From Azolla pinnata (lineage: Eukaryota > Streptophyta > Polypodiopsida > Salviniales > Salviniaceae): a stretch of 64,000 bases of DNA. Positions within the stretch are counted from its first letter, which is position 1. Every line of letters begins with the position of its first letter. A program made the translations under genes and the position numbers. The stretch is taken from contig JBBBWG010012779.1 in assembly GCA_037176905.1 (NCBI GenBank), positions 1 to 64,000 on the forward strand, read 5' to 3'. The notes under the pieces are model-generated. The model saw only the letters and a list, made by a program, of their open reading frames with translations, was not told where the DNA came from and searched no databases. Shown here piece by piece: positions 1-15,344 of this stretch.

Positions 1-814
1 GCTCGATCGCCTCGCGATCGGCCGGACGATTGACGGCGAGCAGCGCCATCAGCGCCCAGGCGGTCTGTGACGCCGTCGTGGTGCCGCGGCCGACGGCGCC
101 GAGATCTGGTCGGCGAGCGTCGCGCCCGTGGCCGCCTCCACCGCCAGCGCGGCGGCGAAGCCCAGCATCGCCAGCCGCCCGTTGATCGTCTCGGGGCCCG
201 GCCCCGAGAACGCCATGATGTCCGCCGGCCTCGTCGACACCTTCTTCGCCGCCGCCGCCGGGGCCGGTTTCACACCGGCCGCCGCCGCCGCCGTGGCCGG
301 TTTCACACTGGCCGCCGACGCCGCCGCCTCTTTGTTGATCTCCCCCCCATCTTCCTGCAGGAAAACATCGCCGATGGTTATGGATGGATGCTACACACAT
401 TCCCTCCTCCCTCTTTCCTGCTCGCCCTTCCATTGCTTCTGATTTGCACACCCCGCGACAACGCAGCCGTCTAATTGCGGAGAAACGCGCTGCTGGGGGC
501 GGCTAAATTATGGTGCCGCCCGCTTCCGCTAAACCGGGAGGACACAGACAGACAGACGGACGGACGGACGGACAGACAGAAGGGGGAAGAGGGGCCCGGG
601 GGAGCCGGTTGGGTTTTAGACTAGTACCTTCGGGGCAGGAGGAGGCGGCGGCGGAACGCTCGAGGCGGAGGCCCGCGCCGACCTCACTGAGGAGGCGGGC
701 CTGCGGCTCAGGAGGCGGACTGCGGGGAGGCGGTGCGAGCGGGGAGAGAAGCCATGGAAGCTTGGAGAGCAGGAGGAGGACGGGCGGCAGGGCGTCTCCA
801 AAGCCAGCAGACGA

Positions 815-847
<33 letters not shown>

Positions 848-849
848 AT
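1..849 (-). CDS. ELIP: Early light-induced protein (ELIP)-like, 5' part, partial at window edge
   Basis: ELIPs are thylakoid chlorophyll a/b-binding-family proteins made under light stress or desiccation and thought to be photoprotective. Two exons are seen: 849-628 (ATG at 849-847, 74 codons) and 354 leftwards. The intron 627-355 has donor AAG|GTACTAG and acceptor CCTGCAG, phase 0. Exon 1 begins with an alanine run and is rich in Ser, Arg and Pro with few acidic residues, as expected of a chloroplast transit peptide. Exon 2 carries Ala/Lys/Pro-rich repeats, then [20 protein letters not shown] and [14 protein letters not shown], the conserved ELIP first helix with its chlorophyll-binding ExxNGR motif. 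After DQIS the frame runs into a stop at 51-49, while another frame stays open to the edge and encodes a hydrophobic stretch. This may be an indel, an assembly error or a diverged C-terminus. Helices 2 and 3 would lie mostly outside the window. Family call secure; 3' structure open. Confidence 0.85.
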
Positions 850-935
850 GATGAAATGGAGCTTCAACGACTTCTTCTTCCTTCTTCCTTCTTCCTTCTT
901 CCTTCTTCGTCTTCTTCTTTCCTTCCTCGGGACTA

Positions 936-1010
936 CATATATATATATAAGTCTATATATATCTATTATTTCTATGAATTTGTATTTATTAAATATATAT
1001 ATATATAAAT
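936..1010 (-). promoter_or_regulatory. AT-rich TATA-like stretch upstream of the ELIP gene
   Basis: Two TA-dinucleotide runs (about 936-960 and 992-1006) lie 90-160 bp upstream of the ELIP start codon, between it and the G-box array. This is the only TATA-like sequence in an otherwise GC-rich or CT-rich upstream region, so it is the natural core-promoter candidate. It could equally be a plain TA microsatellite. Confidence 0.4.
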
Positions 1011-1035
1011 AGAGAAAGAGTCCGTGGCGCGTTCC

Positions 1036-1182
1036 GGTGCCACGTCGGCCCGTCCGACGTGGCCCCCGCGGGAGCCCCACGCCCCGCGGCCAACCGCCGC
1101 CCGCCACGTGGCCGGCTCCCGGCCAACCGCGTGCCGCCACGTGGCCGGCTCCCGGCCAACCGCATGCCGCCACGTGGCACGG
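1036..1182 (-). promoter_or_regulatory. ACGT/G-box array upstream of the ELIP gene
   Basis: CACGTG occurs at 1105-1110, 1138-1143 and 1171-1176, exactly 33 bp apart. GGCCAACCGC occurs at 1088, 1121 and 1154, with the same 33-bp period. At 1040-1062 lies a 9-bp perfect inverted repeat, CCACGTCGG and CCGACGTGG, around a 5-bp spacer, with an ACGT core in each arm. CACGTGGC is the classical G-box/ABRE core bound by plant bZIP and bHLH/PIF factors, which fits a light- and stress-induced ELIP. The array lies 190-335 bp upstream of the start codon. Binding is inferred, not shown. Confidence 0.75.
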
Positions 1183-1209
1183 CCGCCCGCCGCCCGCTCG
1201 CTTTCTCTC

Positions 1210-4200
1210 TAGGGGGGTTTTCCGCTGCTTCGAGATTTCAAAAAAAAATATCTAAAAAAAATTACGAGGGCTTTTACCGCCCGGATTCGAGAGGCGAATT
1301 CGGACGATTGCAGAGCGAGCCGGCCGTTCAGAAGAACAGCGACAACAAAATAATTAAAGAAATACGATCGATCCGAGTGAATTTTGCATCCCGGAGAATC
1401 TGGCTTTCTCAATCCGTGACGAGAACTTGTTCGTGGTTGGAATCGAGCCCACGAGTGCCGAGGTGGGTGTCTAGAGGACTTGCGGAGCTTGACCCCAGTC
1501 GATCGATCGATCGACCTCGATGCAATGCTGGCATATGCGATCCCAGTGCTCCTGTGACCTTCGTACATAATCAAAACAAATAAATAAGTAAACGTAAGGA
1601 CAAGCCAGTACCATGTTCGATTGCTCGTTACATCTCTTGCATTATTAATTGTTGTTAGTTAGAATGGCATTCGTCGTCACTAATTAGCGAAACCAAAAGA
1701 ATTTAAATAGGGGAAGTGTTTGGATAGTTGCATTTCTCTTTTTATAGCTAATGACAGGATCTTCTGGAGAAGTCACAACATATATTTGGTAACGTCTTGA
1801 TCGTTTAAACGAGACGTTGATAATATATTCCTTGACCCCATCGTTAAGGCACGATTAGGTTGATTCTTATTGATTAGCAACCTCTTTCATATTGGGAATT
1901 AGCGCATGCTGACTGGTATACCACAAGAATGCAAGGGGGACGGCCCAGATCTTACCTAGAGAAAAGAATGCGATCAAGGCCGTCCAACTGTAGAACACAA
2001 CTTTTTCAAATAGATTTGACGTAGAGCAACAAGTCTTTTGTTGTCCATAGATATGTTTAGGGTCCAATTCTTACTTATCTTTTGAATGCGCAGATAATTT
2101 ACCCTTTAAATATAGGTTCTAGTAAACTAAACTCAATCAGAGGATTTACATATCTTGCTCGCTCATTACCCTACTGCAAAGCTTGATGAATTGATTGACC
2201 ATTCCTTTGCTATTTTGTTCGTGTTTGCCAATGTTTTAATCAAACGTGTATGAGAAACGGTCTCAAAGTTGGATTCGAATCATAAGTTTAAAAAATAATA
2301 ATAATAATAGATGTAGGCTTATTTTTAATGATGTCATTTACATATGCATTTTCACAAATGAAAATACCCTACAAGTTTGTTTCTCAAAACACCAAAAGAT
2401 TACCAAAATACTATTGCCTAAAGAAACAAACTACATGTGGCTCCTCCATCCCCAAATAACCCATGATACCAATAACCACAGCAACTTCATTTGCCACTTA
2501 CACAATTGACATGGAAATAACTACAATTGATTGTAATACTTATTTCTTAGTCGGCCATCACTCTACTCCAAGCTCAATGTTGTTGGGCCATTTCAACGAT
2601 GGAGAAAGGAGCTCAATGTTTCTCTTTGATCTTTATGAACCATCATGCCCTATCAACTAGCCTCCTTGTTTTGGCAAGATACTAACCCACAACCCTGATT
2701 GTAATCCTGCCCTAATCCCTTATTAGCTGCTCAAGTTAGAACCAACAATCATCACCATCACATTTAAGCACATGTTTCAAGTTAAAATCTACTTTAATAA
2801 ATGTATCGTATGTATTTGAGCGTATGATTAGCAACTACCACTCAATAATATATTATTGAGTGTTGACTAAACTCAACCTAACATAATGACTAATTGCAGT
2901 AACAGGAGATGACTATGTAATTAGTAAGCATTAGAATTACTTCTTATTACTCACATGATCGGTGATTGTCCACTTAATGACATCTACCTATACTATACAT
3001 AATCAAGAGAAAAAATTAGTACGCATTTGTACCATGCAGCAGATATTTATTAAAATAATTACACCACATAGTTAGATTTATAAGCATCATCACAGTAATA
3101 AGACTTAAAAAATCAAGTCACTTCAATCAGCGGACACCAAATTAGCGATGTTATTCTTGGCACATGAATCAGAAGATAAAAAAGTGACTACAGATGAATG
3201 TAGAAAGACATAATTCTCACGATAGAGGCGGAGATGCGACACACCTTTGAAGCGAACCTTCGAAATTAGAGAACACTTTTATTAAGCTACAGGTCTCAAT
3301 ACGATCTTCGGTAGAAGGGCACCTGAACCATCAGACCATATGATTGTTCTGAAGTGAAATTTGACATGCCATGCGAAGACAAAGCACACAGTGGAAGCGT
3401 GGTCATCGCTTCATCTGCGATTTTACATGGAAGGCGGCGAGGCAGCGACCTAGGCGATGTTCTGCACAGGGAAGAAGAATCAAATCACTTTGACAATGCG
3501 CCATTGTTACGAGCGCTGTTGATGAGCTTGACAAAAAGGGCACCAACCTATGAGGCAATAAGAGAGTAGATTGCCAATAAATGTGCACATGTCGATGAAC
3601 CACCTGCAGTTTTGGTTAAGGAAGAAGACCCCACGCAAGCAAAAGAAGCTTTTATACTATACATACCTTCCTGTGGAAAAGCCCCCTTCTGATTAAGCTG
3701 TCGGCTTCCGCATCGCAAAACCATGAAATCATAAAGATAGCTCTTTAGTAGCTTGATCAAAGGAAGGAAGCTCCGAACAACCTCCACCTTTATATAGAAA
3801 TAAACTATCCATCTTTTGCTTTTTACATTATGCAGAAAAGGGATAGCAATGCTTCAGTCAAAATCTGGCCAGAATTCTTCAGAACTTAATATGAGTAGCA
3901 GATGTATCTGTTTCAATTTAAGACTTGACCACATTTGGAAGAATGTAATTTCTCACTTACATGCCTTTCTGGAAGATGACAGTATCAACTTTTTTGTTTG
4001 TCTCTTCGCATCAGCCTCTTCACCGATGCCAGCTACTCGAGCTCCTTAACCCTTTTCTTGTTCATTGGTGTAGCAGCAGCACACTGTTCATGATCCTGAA
4101 TATTCCTGCGCAAGGAAAGATTATCCGACATGCCCCATGGGCCATCATCATGAATTAAATAAATCAAACTTCAGCCAAATGAAAAGCCTACATAACCAGA

Positions 4201-5123
4201 TTCTCCCTCAGAAAACTTTCTCATTGCTCTCAGCAAGAGGGAGCATCAACAGGGGGGGCATCCTCAACAAAATGACCTTTCTGTTACACATCATTATGCA
4301 CTGTGGTCTCCTTGCATTTGTCACTTCCAACATAGCCACTGCACAAGTGCAAGTGTCTCCCTTTCCCATTTATGCTGTCTCTGTTATCGGTTTCTATGTC
4401 TTCGTCCTTTTCTCCCGGTAATTGCTGGTCAACTAGGCTCATGCAGGAAACCAAAAAGAGATGAACGAAGAAAAACCTTAAAAGAGATATCATCCATCAA
4501 TAATTGATCATTCAGGAATGGGAGATCGCAAATTCCCAATAAATTGTGCTCTCAAATGCATCTGCAAGTCAAGATTCCAGTGTCCTTTTGTAAGCAATGT
4601 ACCACGAATTCGTCAATGTTAATCAAAGCAAATACCACCACCACATTTACGTACAAAATAGTAATAAACTAACTATATATCTAGTATGCTTAATTACTGT
4701 ATCTAATACAAAACCTGTTGCGCAAAAACAAAGTCAAAGGGATAGAAAAGTGTCGATTAATTTAATAATTGAATTGTTTGCTGAAGTTTAGCGCTGGAGT
4801 AATAATCACTGTTATACACATGAATGAGGTGAGATACTCTGGCTATGTTTCACAATTAAAAATCCATGTTGTATATACATTTTTGCTGAATGGTTGTCTC
4901 TGTGAATTGCAGGACGACATTTTCCGCAAAGATCTCTGTGCCTTCCAAGACATACCTATGGTAGTGGTGAAGATGATGACAGCAAAAATCATGCAGCTCT
5001 GGTAAACAATGACTTCCCATCCTTTGATAGACGATCCAGGACAGCACAACTTCATAATACTCCATGTTCGTATCTATCAGAGAGCATACCTCTGGAGAGC
5101 TTCATAAATAAACCAGAATCCGC
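1210..5123. other. Intergenic, no gene recognised
   Basis: AT-rich sequence with frequent stops in all frames. Composition changes sharply near 1210 from the GC-rich ELIP promoter. Short open frames (for example 1867-2067 minus and 3354-3569 plus) show no family motif and no flanking splice signals. The right part should hold the 3' UTR of the minus-strand methyltransferase. No repeat or transposon ends were recognised. Confidence 0.5.
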
Positions 5124-9536
<4,413 letters not shown>

Positions 9537-9540
9537 TCTT

Positions 9541-10030
9541 TCTAGGGTTTAGGGTTTAGGGTTTTAGGGTTTCTGTGTTTAGGGTTTTAGGGTTTTAGGG
9601 TTTCTGTGTTTTAGGTTTCGAGGGTTTTAGGGTTTCAAGGTTTCTGGGCTTGGGGTTTAGGGTTTTAGGTTTCAGGGTTTTAGGGTTTCAAGGTTTTAGA
9701 GTTTAGGGTTTCTGGGCTTGGGGTTTAGGGTTTTAGGGTTTCAAGGTTTCAAGGTTTAGGGTTTTTGGGCTTGGGGTTTTAGGGTTTTAGGGTTTCAAGG
9801 TTTTAAGGTTTAGGGTTTCTTGGCTTGGGGTTTTAGGGTTTTGGGGTTTTGGGTTTTAGGAATTCGAGGTTTTAGGGTTTAGGGTTTCTAGGCTTGGGGT
9901 TTTAGGGTTTTAGGGTTTCAAGGTTTAGGGTTTCTAGGCTTTGGGGTTTTTGGGTTTTAGGGTTTAGGGTTTCTAGGCTTGGGGTTTTAAGGTTTTAGGG
10001 TTTAGTGCTTTTGGGTTTTTAGAGTTTAGG
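9541..10030. repeat. Degenerate plant telomere-type array (TTTAGGG variants)
   Basis: About 490 bp of TTTAGGG and TTTTAGGG units interspersed with diverged TTTCAAGG, TTCTGGGC and TTGGGG variants, so a decayed rather than freshly copied array. It begins within about 5 bp of the most upstream ATG of the methyltransferase gene on the minus strand and so would form its 5' UTR and proximal promoter. On that strand it reads as repeated telo-boxes (AAACCCTAA). Telo-boxes are known promoter elements of growth and ribosomal genes in plants. Confidence 0.9.
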
Positions 10031-10974
10031 GTCAACATGCCTTTAATCATGGTTTAAGTTTTCAAGGTTAAACTGCTGGTAAATATGTTGTTTGTCGAAG
10101 GTTTACGGATGCGAGGTTACAGAGGATCGAAGTTTTAGTTTCCATCGTTTGTACGCTAATCACAGTTTGGTTAAGTCGTGGGGTGTTAAGTGGTAAAATA
10201 AGTAACGTAATCAGAGTCCAGGGTTTCCAGTTCAGATGGCCATACTCCCGGTTTGCGTTTCAGGGTACGAAGATGAGTAACGTCGCCGGGATTTCAGGGT
10301 TTGAAACACCGATGCATCGGCTCGCAAAAAAAAACGCCTGTGATCGGATTCTGGGAACTCGTAGAAAAATCTTGCTGCGGTTTGGAGGCGGGATGAGACT
10401 TGCGATGATGCAGTTGGGCCCCGAGTAGCTGAGGCCGGAAGCGATGGAGTCGATTCATACTTTGAATTCATCGCTTGCGGTGCGCTTAAACACCATCGAT
10501 CTAATCATCTCTTCCTTAATATTGCTCATCATTAGCAGATCCATAGTAATTAATAGCGGAGGCACACACCTGCTCGAGTGCCTGTGTAATATTATTCAAT
10601 GCGTACCCATTTGTTCACCTGACCTACCTCTCATAACTGGGCAACACGCGATACTGAAACCGCCGAGCTCTAAAAGTGGAAGCGGAAATGCAGATGGGTA
10701 GGGCAATAAATAGGATCAGTTCTTGGGCAGGAAAGAGGGGTTTTGGACTCATAAACCACCATTTTTGGCAGCAAAGGTACAGCAAAACCACCATCCGCCC
10801 CGCATCGCGGGGAAGAGTTAAAACTCGCATCGAATTCAGGGTTCCTCGCTCGATAGACAAGGAGGGAGGAATTAGTTGTGATGCCATTGGAGTGTTCCTT
10901 CTTCACTCGCATTTATCTGTATACTTGCGTGTTTTCGCCAGTAAGGAGAATCGCTCCAAAACGCCCGACAAAAT

Positions 10975-11075
10975 TATAAATTGCATTTTGATGCCTGCTA
11001 AAATCAGAAATTACAAACTAAAGCTTGCTCTCTCGTCTTCCACTAAAAATTAACACCTAGAGATTCCGTTAGTAT
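10975..11075. repeat. Copy of a dispersed AT-rich repeat, also found at 28.3-28.96 kb
   Basis: The core GCCTGCTAAAATCAGAAATT followed by ACAAACTAAAGC, then CTAAAAATTAACACC, matches with few changes the cores near 28310, 28728 and 28797. No coding capacity, terminal inverted repeat or target-site duplication was identified, so its class (MITE, SINE or other) is unknown. Confidence 0.6.
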
Positions 11076-11557
11076 AACATTGGCTGATTCGATTCCTGAT
11101 CTCTTTCCACTAATCGATCCTAATCGATTCCCCTGTTATATGCGATCAACGTGTGCTAGTAATTTTAGAATCTAATTAACTGACTAACGCGTAATGAATG
11201 AATTCGATGCTAATCGAGATTAACCAACTAATTCGGTGTTAGATTTTAATCAACTAATTTGTGCGTTAAATTTGAACACAGGGCACTAATTTGTAGTCTT
11301 TTAGTCTCGGTCGACATTAAAATGCAATTTATAATTTTGTTAGGCGTTTTCTGGTAACTTACCAGAGCGAAAAGAAACAAGAGAGGGAAGAGAGGAGAGA
11401 CAAAGAGAAAGGATACAAGCAGGGGAACGAGCGGTTACGGTTTCACATTAGAAAGTGATGTGGGCAAGTCACAAGATCATGCGGACGGAACGTCACCGTA
11501 ACAGAGAGTGTGCCGATCGATCCTTGGAATGTGTCCTCTTAGTGCGGGGATCGTGAG

Positions 11558-11595
11558 AACCCTAAACCCTAAACCCTAAACCCTAAACCCTAAAG
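11558..11595. repeat. Short interstitial telomere array (CCCTAAA)5
   Basis: Five head-to-tail perfect CCCTAAA units, the Arabidopsis-type telomere repeat. No gene start is evident beside it. Confidence 0.95.
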
Positions 11596-12891
11596 CAGTG
11601 CATGCACTTACTTTTTAAGGCATGGGGCAAGCAAGCATTCTTTGGTGTACTTTTTTCGCCCCTTCCTTTTTACGATTCTTTCTTTCTGACAGTTCTTTAA
11701 TAATCCGGAACCATCGATGCTGGAGAAGAGTTTGCAAGAGAAAGGCGAGCTTTCCGCTACATTTGGGGTGCGAGAGTTGCCGAAAATCGAGCCTTACTCG
11801 TTCCAGCATTATCATATTAAGATGGCGCAATCAGCCACAAAGCGAGGATTTGTATTCCCAGGAGGGATAATGTCGAGCTATAGAATGGTTTCGACACCGA
11901 TTAGAAACGATCGACGCGGACCATAACCACATGCTTTAACACCGATCTGGATTTTGCATGTGATTATGGGATAATCTCCAAAAAACTACGACAACGTTTT
12001 GTTTGTGGCGACGAGTGTTTACGAGTCGCAATGCATGGAATAAGACTCTAGGTCCTTTTTCGAAAGAGCAGCTCTGAATTCGATTGCGAATTCAGAGGCC
12101 TTCGTAAAAAATTTGCTTTCCTGGGGCCTCCCATAGTTCGATCATTACTCGTGTATTGCATGCAGATATATATGATTGCAGGGATGAACAATCGGCTCTC
12201 AAAAGAGATAGTTATGGTGATAATACGGATTGGAAAGATTTGAACCCGTGACCTACTTTCAAATATGAACACAACGCCTCAAACATTTTTAATTAGCACA
12301 TTAAATAGATTCGCGACACGCGAGTGTGGGGCTAATAAATTATATTGCAGTAACAAATTGTACGCACGGTTGCCCATACACAAACAATTGCGGCCAGAAT
12401 GGCACAACCATATTAGCAGACCTGCTAACCACCCAGAGTTTTCAACAGATACTTGGACCAACTCAAGCCATCACTGCCTATTTATAGACAACAAAAAAAA
12501 GGCGTATAATCTTTTATGGCCATTCCTCCTCTTGCTGCTACTTGCGACGACTACGACTACTGCTGCGCGACTGACTGCTAGAAATCCTGCTAGTAGCTCA
12601 TGTACACTGTGTCTTTGCTCTTCTGCTTCTCTTGATCCGCGAACACTGACGAAGACGGTTATTTCGTTGCCGACAAGTTGGGGGGGGGGGGACCCCCCCT
12701 AAAAGTAGCTAGCTAGCTTAGCTTGTTTCTCGGAGTGCCGACAAATTCGGCCGTGTCCATCGGGAGCGCATCCTCGATTCGATCGCGCGCAGTGCCGGGA
12801 ACGTCGCCACGAATTTTGGGGGGCGGGCGGGGTGCCGCTTACTAAAGATACCACGATTCTCGCCTAATTTTGTTTTGCCAGCTTTGGCCTT

Positions 12892-12925
12892 CACACAGAG
12901 ACACAGACACAGACACAGACACAGA
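12892..12925. repeat. (ACAGAC)n microsatellite
   Basis: Roughly five copies of a hexamer ACAGAC with small variants. Confidence 0.85.
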
Positions 12926-13470
12926 ATTTGGCAAGAGTCGGCTAAGAAAGAGGCATCGCTTGCACCGAGAGTCAAAAGCGCATCAGGGCCCCGAATTCTC
13001 CTGGTCTAGTCAAGGAAGGCGTTACTGCTGCTTCTTCGCCTGCGATACGGAGGGGGGGGTTATAAAGAAGCAGCAACCTCTTTTGCTATGCTTGATGATA
13101 CATCAAGATGTTGATTTGGTTGATTTCTTGCCGGCTCTGTAACATTTACTCGGGTGTCTGTTGTACGTATGTTTTGCAGCTACTACGGCGGCGTTTTTTG
13201 GTCCACCGATCGAAGTATACACATGCATATATTTATTGGGGAAAATGAAGAAAAGGAATGATCTGTGTAGCCCGAAACAATATAGCAGCGACAAGCGCCC
13301 CGCGCGCAGATGCATACAAAACAGATAGATTGATAGATAGATGGATTCATCAGCGGCTTACAAGCCGCTAATCTTGCTGATTCCTCGAAAGGGAAAGTCG
13401 GTAGGTCGTAACCATTTTTGGGGCATGGGGTCGACAGAAGAGGCGAGAGTCTTCGTACTTATTCATGCCC

Positions 13471-13550
13471 CCACCACAACCACAACCACAACCACAACAA
13501 CAACAACAACAACAACAATAACAACAATAACGATGATGACGACGACAACA
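13471..13550. repeat. (CAACCA)n / (CAA)n / (GAC)n compound microsatellite
   Basis: Hexamer CAACCA copies pass into CAA triplets and then GATGAC/GACGAC triplets within 80 bp. Open frames across it are products of the repeat. Confidence 0.85.
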
Positions 13551-14034
13551 GCAACGCGGGAGCCACCGTGCGTGGTGTTGCTTGTTTTTTTCTCCTAGGT
13601 GTTTTTGTTTCTAGAATCCGGAGAACTCGAGCAGAATGGCCCCCCAGAACCTTTGCCCTCTTTGCCTGAGGAGGGGTCCCTGGAGTTGAGCGCTCTCGCG
13701 AGAGCCCATGAAGAAGAGCAGGAAAAACGGAGCCGGCTTTGTCTTCTAATGGCCAGCCGCCCGATAACAACGCCTTCTCTTGGCGGTTTGCGGAAGCGAG
13801 CGAGCGCAGAGGATCGACGCGGCTCGTAATGTAGCCAGCCAGTCGGTCAGAACTTGGAGAAGAAATCGGTTCGGATCGTCAGAGTCCCTGATGCTGGAGA
13901 AGGTCGACCAATGGAAGCGATGGAGCTGCTACACAGCTTCGGGGTCTGTAGATAAGGAGTGGATACATGGAGGTAGATAGAGCTTAAGAATCTGAGGCAG
14001 AATGCGCTCGAGATCTGATGATAACAACCTTGAT

Positions 14035-14130
14035 TTAATAGAAAACAGATACCTGTGTGAGGAGTTACAACCTAAATTTTGATGGAAAACAGATGCTTGT
14101 GTGAGGAGTTACAACCTAATTAAGTTGATA
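14035..14130. repeat. Imperfect tandem duplication, about 44-bp unit
   Basis: The block starting GAAAACAGATACCTGTGTGA near 14041 recurs 44 bp later as GAAAACAGATGCTTGTGTGA, each followed by GGAGTTACAACCTAA. Two copies with a few substitutions; no associated gene. Confidence 0.8.
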
Positions 14131-14719
14131 AAGCTACTAAACAAGACCTTGGCATTGCACCATCTTTGGTGTGCCTTGGTCAGCTTGACATAGGACACAT
14201 TTCGGCCATCGAAACGGACGATAATCTAATCTAATCTATCTATCTGTATCCCCGCTCTGCTTGTCTCTCTTCTGTTTTCGGGTGAGAACGCACAATTATA
14301 TTAACAAATGCGTGCGAAAAACGCGAGTACAATTTTACAAACTAACAGATGTCTTTGGTAGTAATGTAGCATTCCGAAATCGCTAAGCTAACACAAGAAG
14401 CTAGAAATCTCTTCCAAGGAAACAATCACGACTTGCTTCGATAAAGAATCGCTCATCGGTACTCTTTTCAGCTTCCCATATATATATATATATATATATA
14501 CTTTTGACTGCATGTCTACGATCAAACACAAACGAATTCCGTATGTGTCTTCACATGCTCTCTTGCCTCTTTTGTTTGTCTGTTTTTTTCCGTAATTCAG
14601 CTTACCCTAGTGGTACAAACCGGTGTTTTGAATCCCAGTGATCAGATCAGGTCGAGTCGAGGTCAAGGCCAGGGGGCCATGGTCAAGGAAAGTCAAGCCC
14701 TAGAGAGTAGATAAGATTA

Positions 14720-15076
14720 GAAGTCAAGGTCAAGGTCAAGGCAAGCCGAGCCCAAAAGAGAAGAAGGGTAGATTAGAGCAGATCTGATAAGCTCAGATCA
14801 GATTAGCTCATATCAGACCAAATCAGCTCAGATCAACTCAGATCAGATCAGATCAGCTCAGATCAGATCAGATCAGCTCAGATCAGATCAAATCAGCTCA
14901 GATCAGATCAGATCAGATCAGCTCATATCAGATCAGATCAGATCAGCTCAGATCAGATCAGCTCAGATCAGATCAGATCAGATCAGCTCACATCAGATCA
15001 GATTAGCTCAGATCAGACCAGATCAGCTCGGATCAAGCCAAGTCAAGATCAAGGTCAAGGTGAAGGCAAGTCAAGC
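14720..15076. repeat. GATCA satellite flanked by AAGGTC repeats
   Basis: From about 14771 to 15038 the sequence is almost entirely the pentamer GATCA. A GCTCA variant occurs every 15-25 bp, giving a higher-order pattern. On both sides, in the same orientation, lie short runs of (GGTCAA)n: about 14722-14746 on the left and 15044-15072 on the right. The array ends about 1.7 kb before the HD-Zip start codon. Confidence 0.9.
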
Positions 15077-15286
15077 ACGGAAGATCGGTTTTAGCAGGCA
15101 GCAGCAGCAGCGAGCGTTGGGTGCTCGAATCAGGCCTCGGAGAGAGCAGCAGAAGAAGAAGAAGAAGAAGAAGAAGGCAACTGGCCTCGATCTGACGTCG
15201 GATGAATGAGCAGAGGAGAGCAGAGAGCAGAGGGGGCCCCCAGGAGGAGGACCCCAGGTAGATATTTAGGTCAGGAAGAGAAACAG

Positions 15287-15342
15287 AAACCCTAACCCTA
15301 ACCCTAACCCTAACCCTAACCCTAACCCTAACCCTAACCCTA
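15287..15342. repeat. Perfect (CCCTAA)9 array: six-base, TTAGGG-type telomere unit
   Basis: About nine uninterrupted CCCTAA units. This is the six-base unit (TTAGGG on the other strand), not the seven-base unit seen at 11558 and 9541. It sits in the presumed promoter or leader of the HD-Zip gene, immediately before a purine and then CT-rich tract. Confidence 0.95.
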
Positions 15343-15344
15343 GA

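Larger units (their letters stand above)
10031..14640. other. Intergenic, no gene recognised
   Basis: No open frame in this stretch shows family motifs or plausible splicing. It holds a copy of a dispersed repeat (about 10975-11075), a short telomere array, CA- and CAA-type microsatellites, a G-run near 12671-12681, an imperfect 44-bp tandem duplication near 14041 and a TA run near 14477-14500. Longer frames such as 12265-12702 plus are compositionally featureless and are not called. Confidence 0.5.

Noticed and set aside
616-1173. 185-codon minus-strand frame running through the ELIP promoter
   Set aside because: Only its last part from the ATG at 849 is the ELIP transit peptide exon; upstream residues read promoter and TA repeat.
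9541-10030. Chromosome end
   Set aside because: The array is highly degenerate and flanked on both sides by unique sequence and genes, so it is interstitial.
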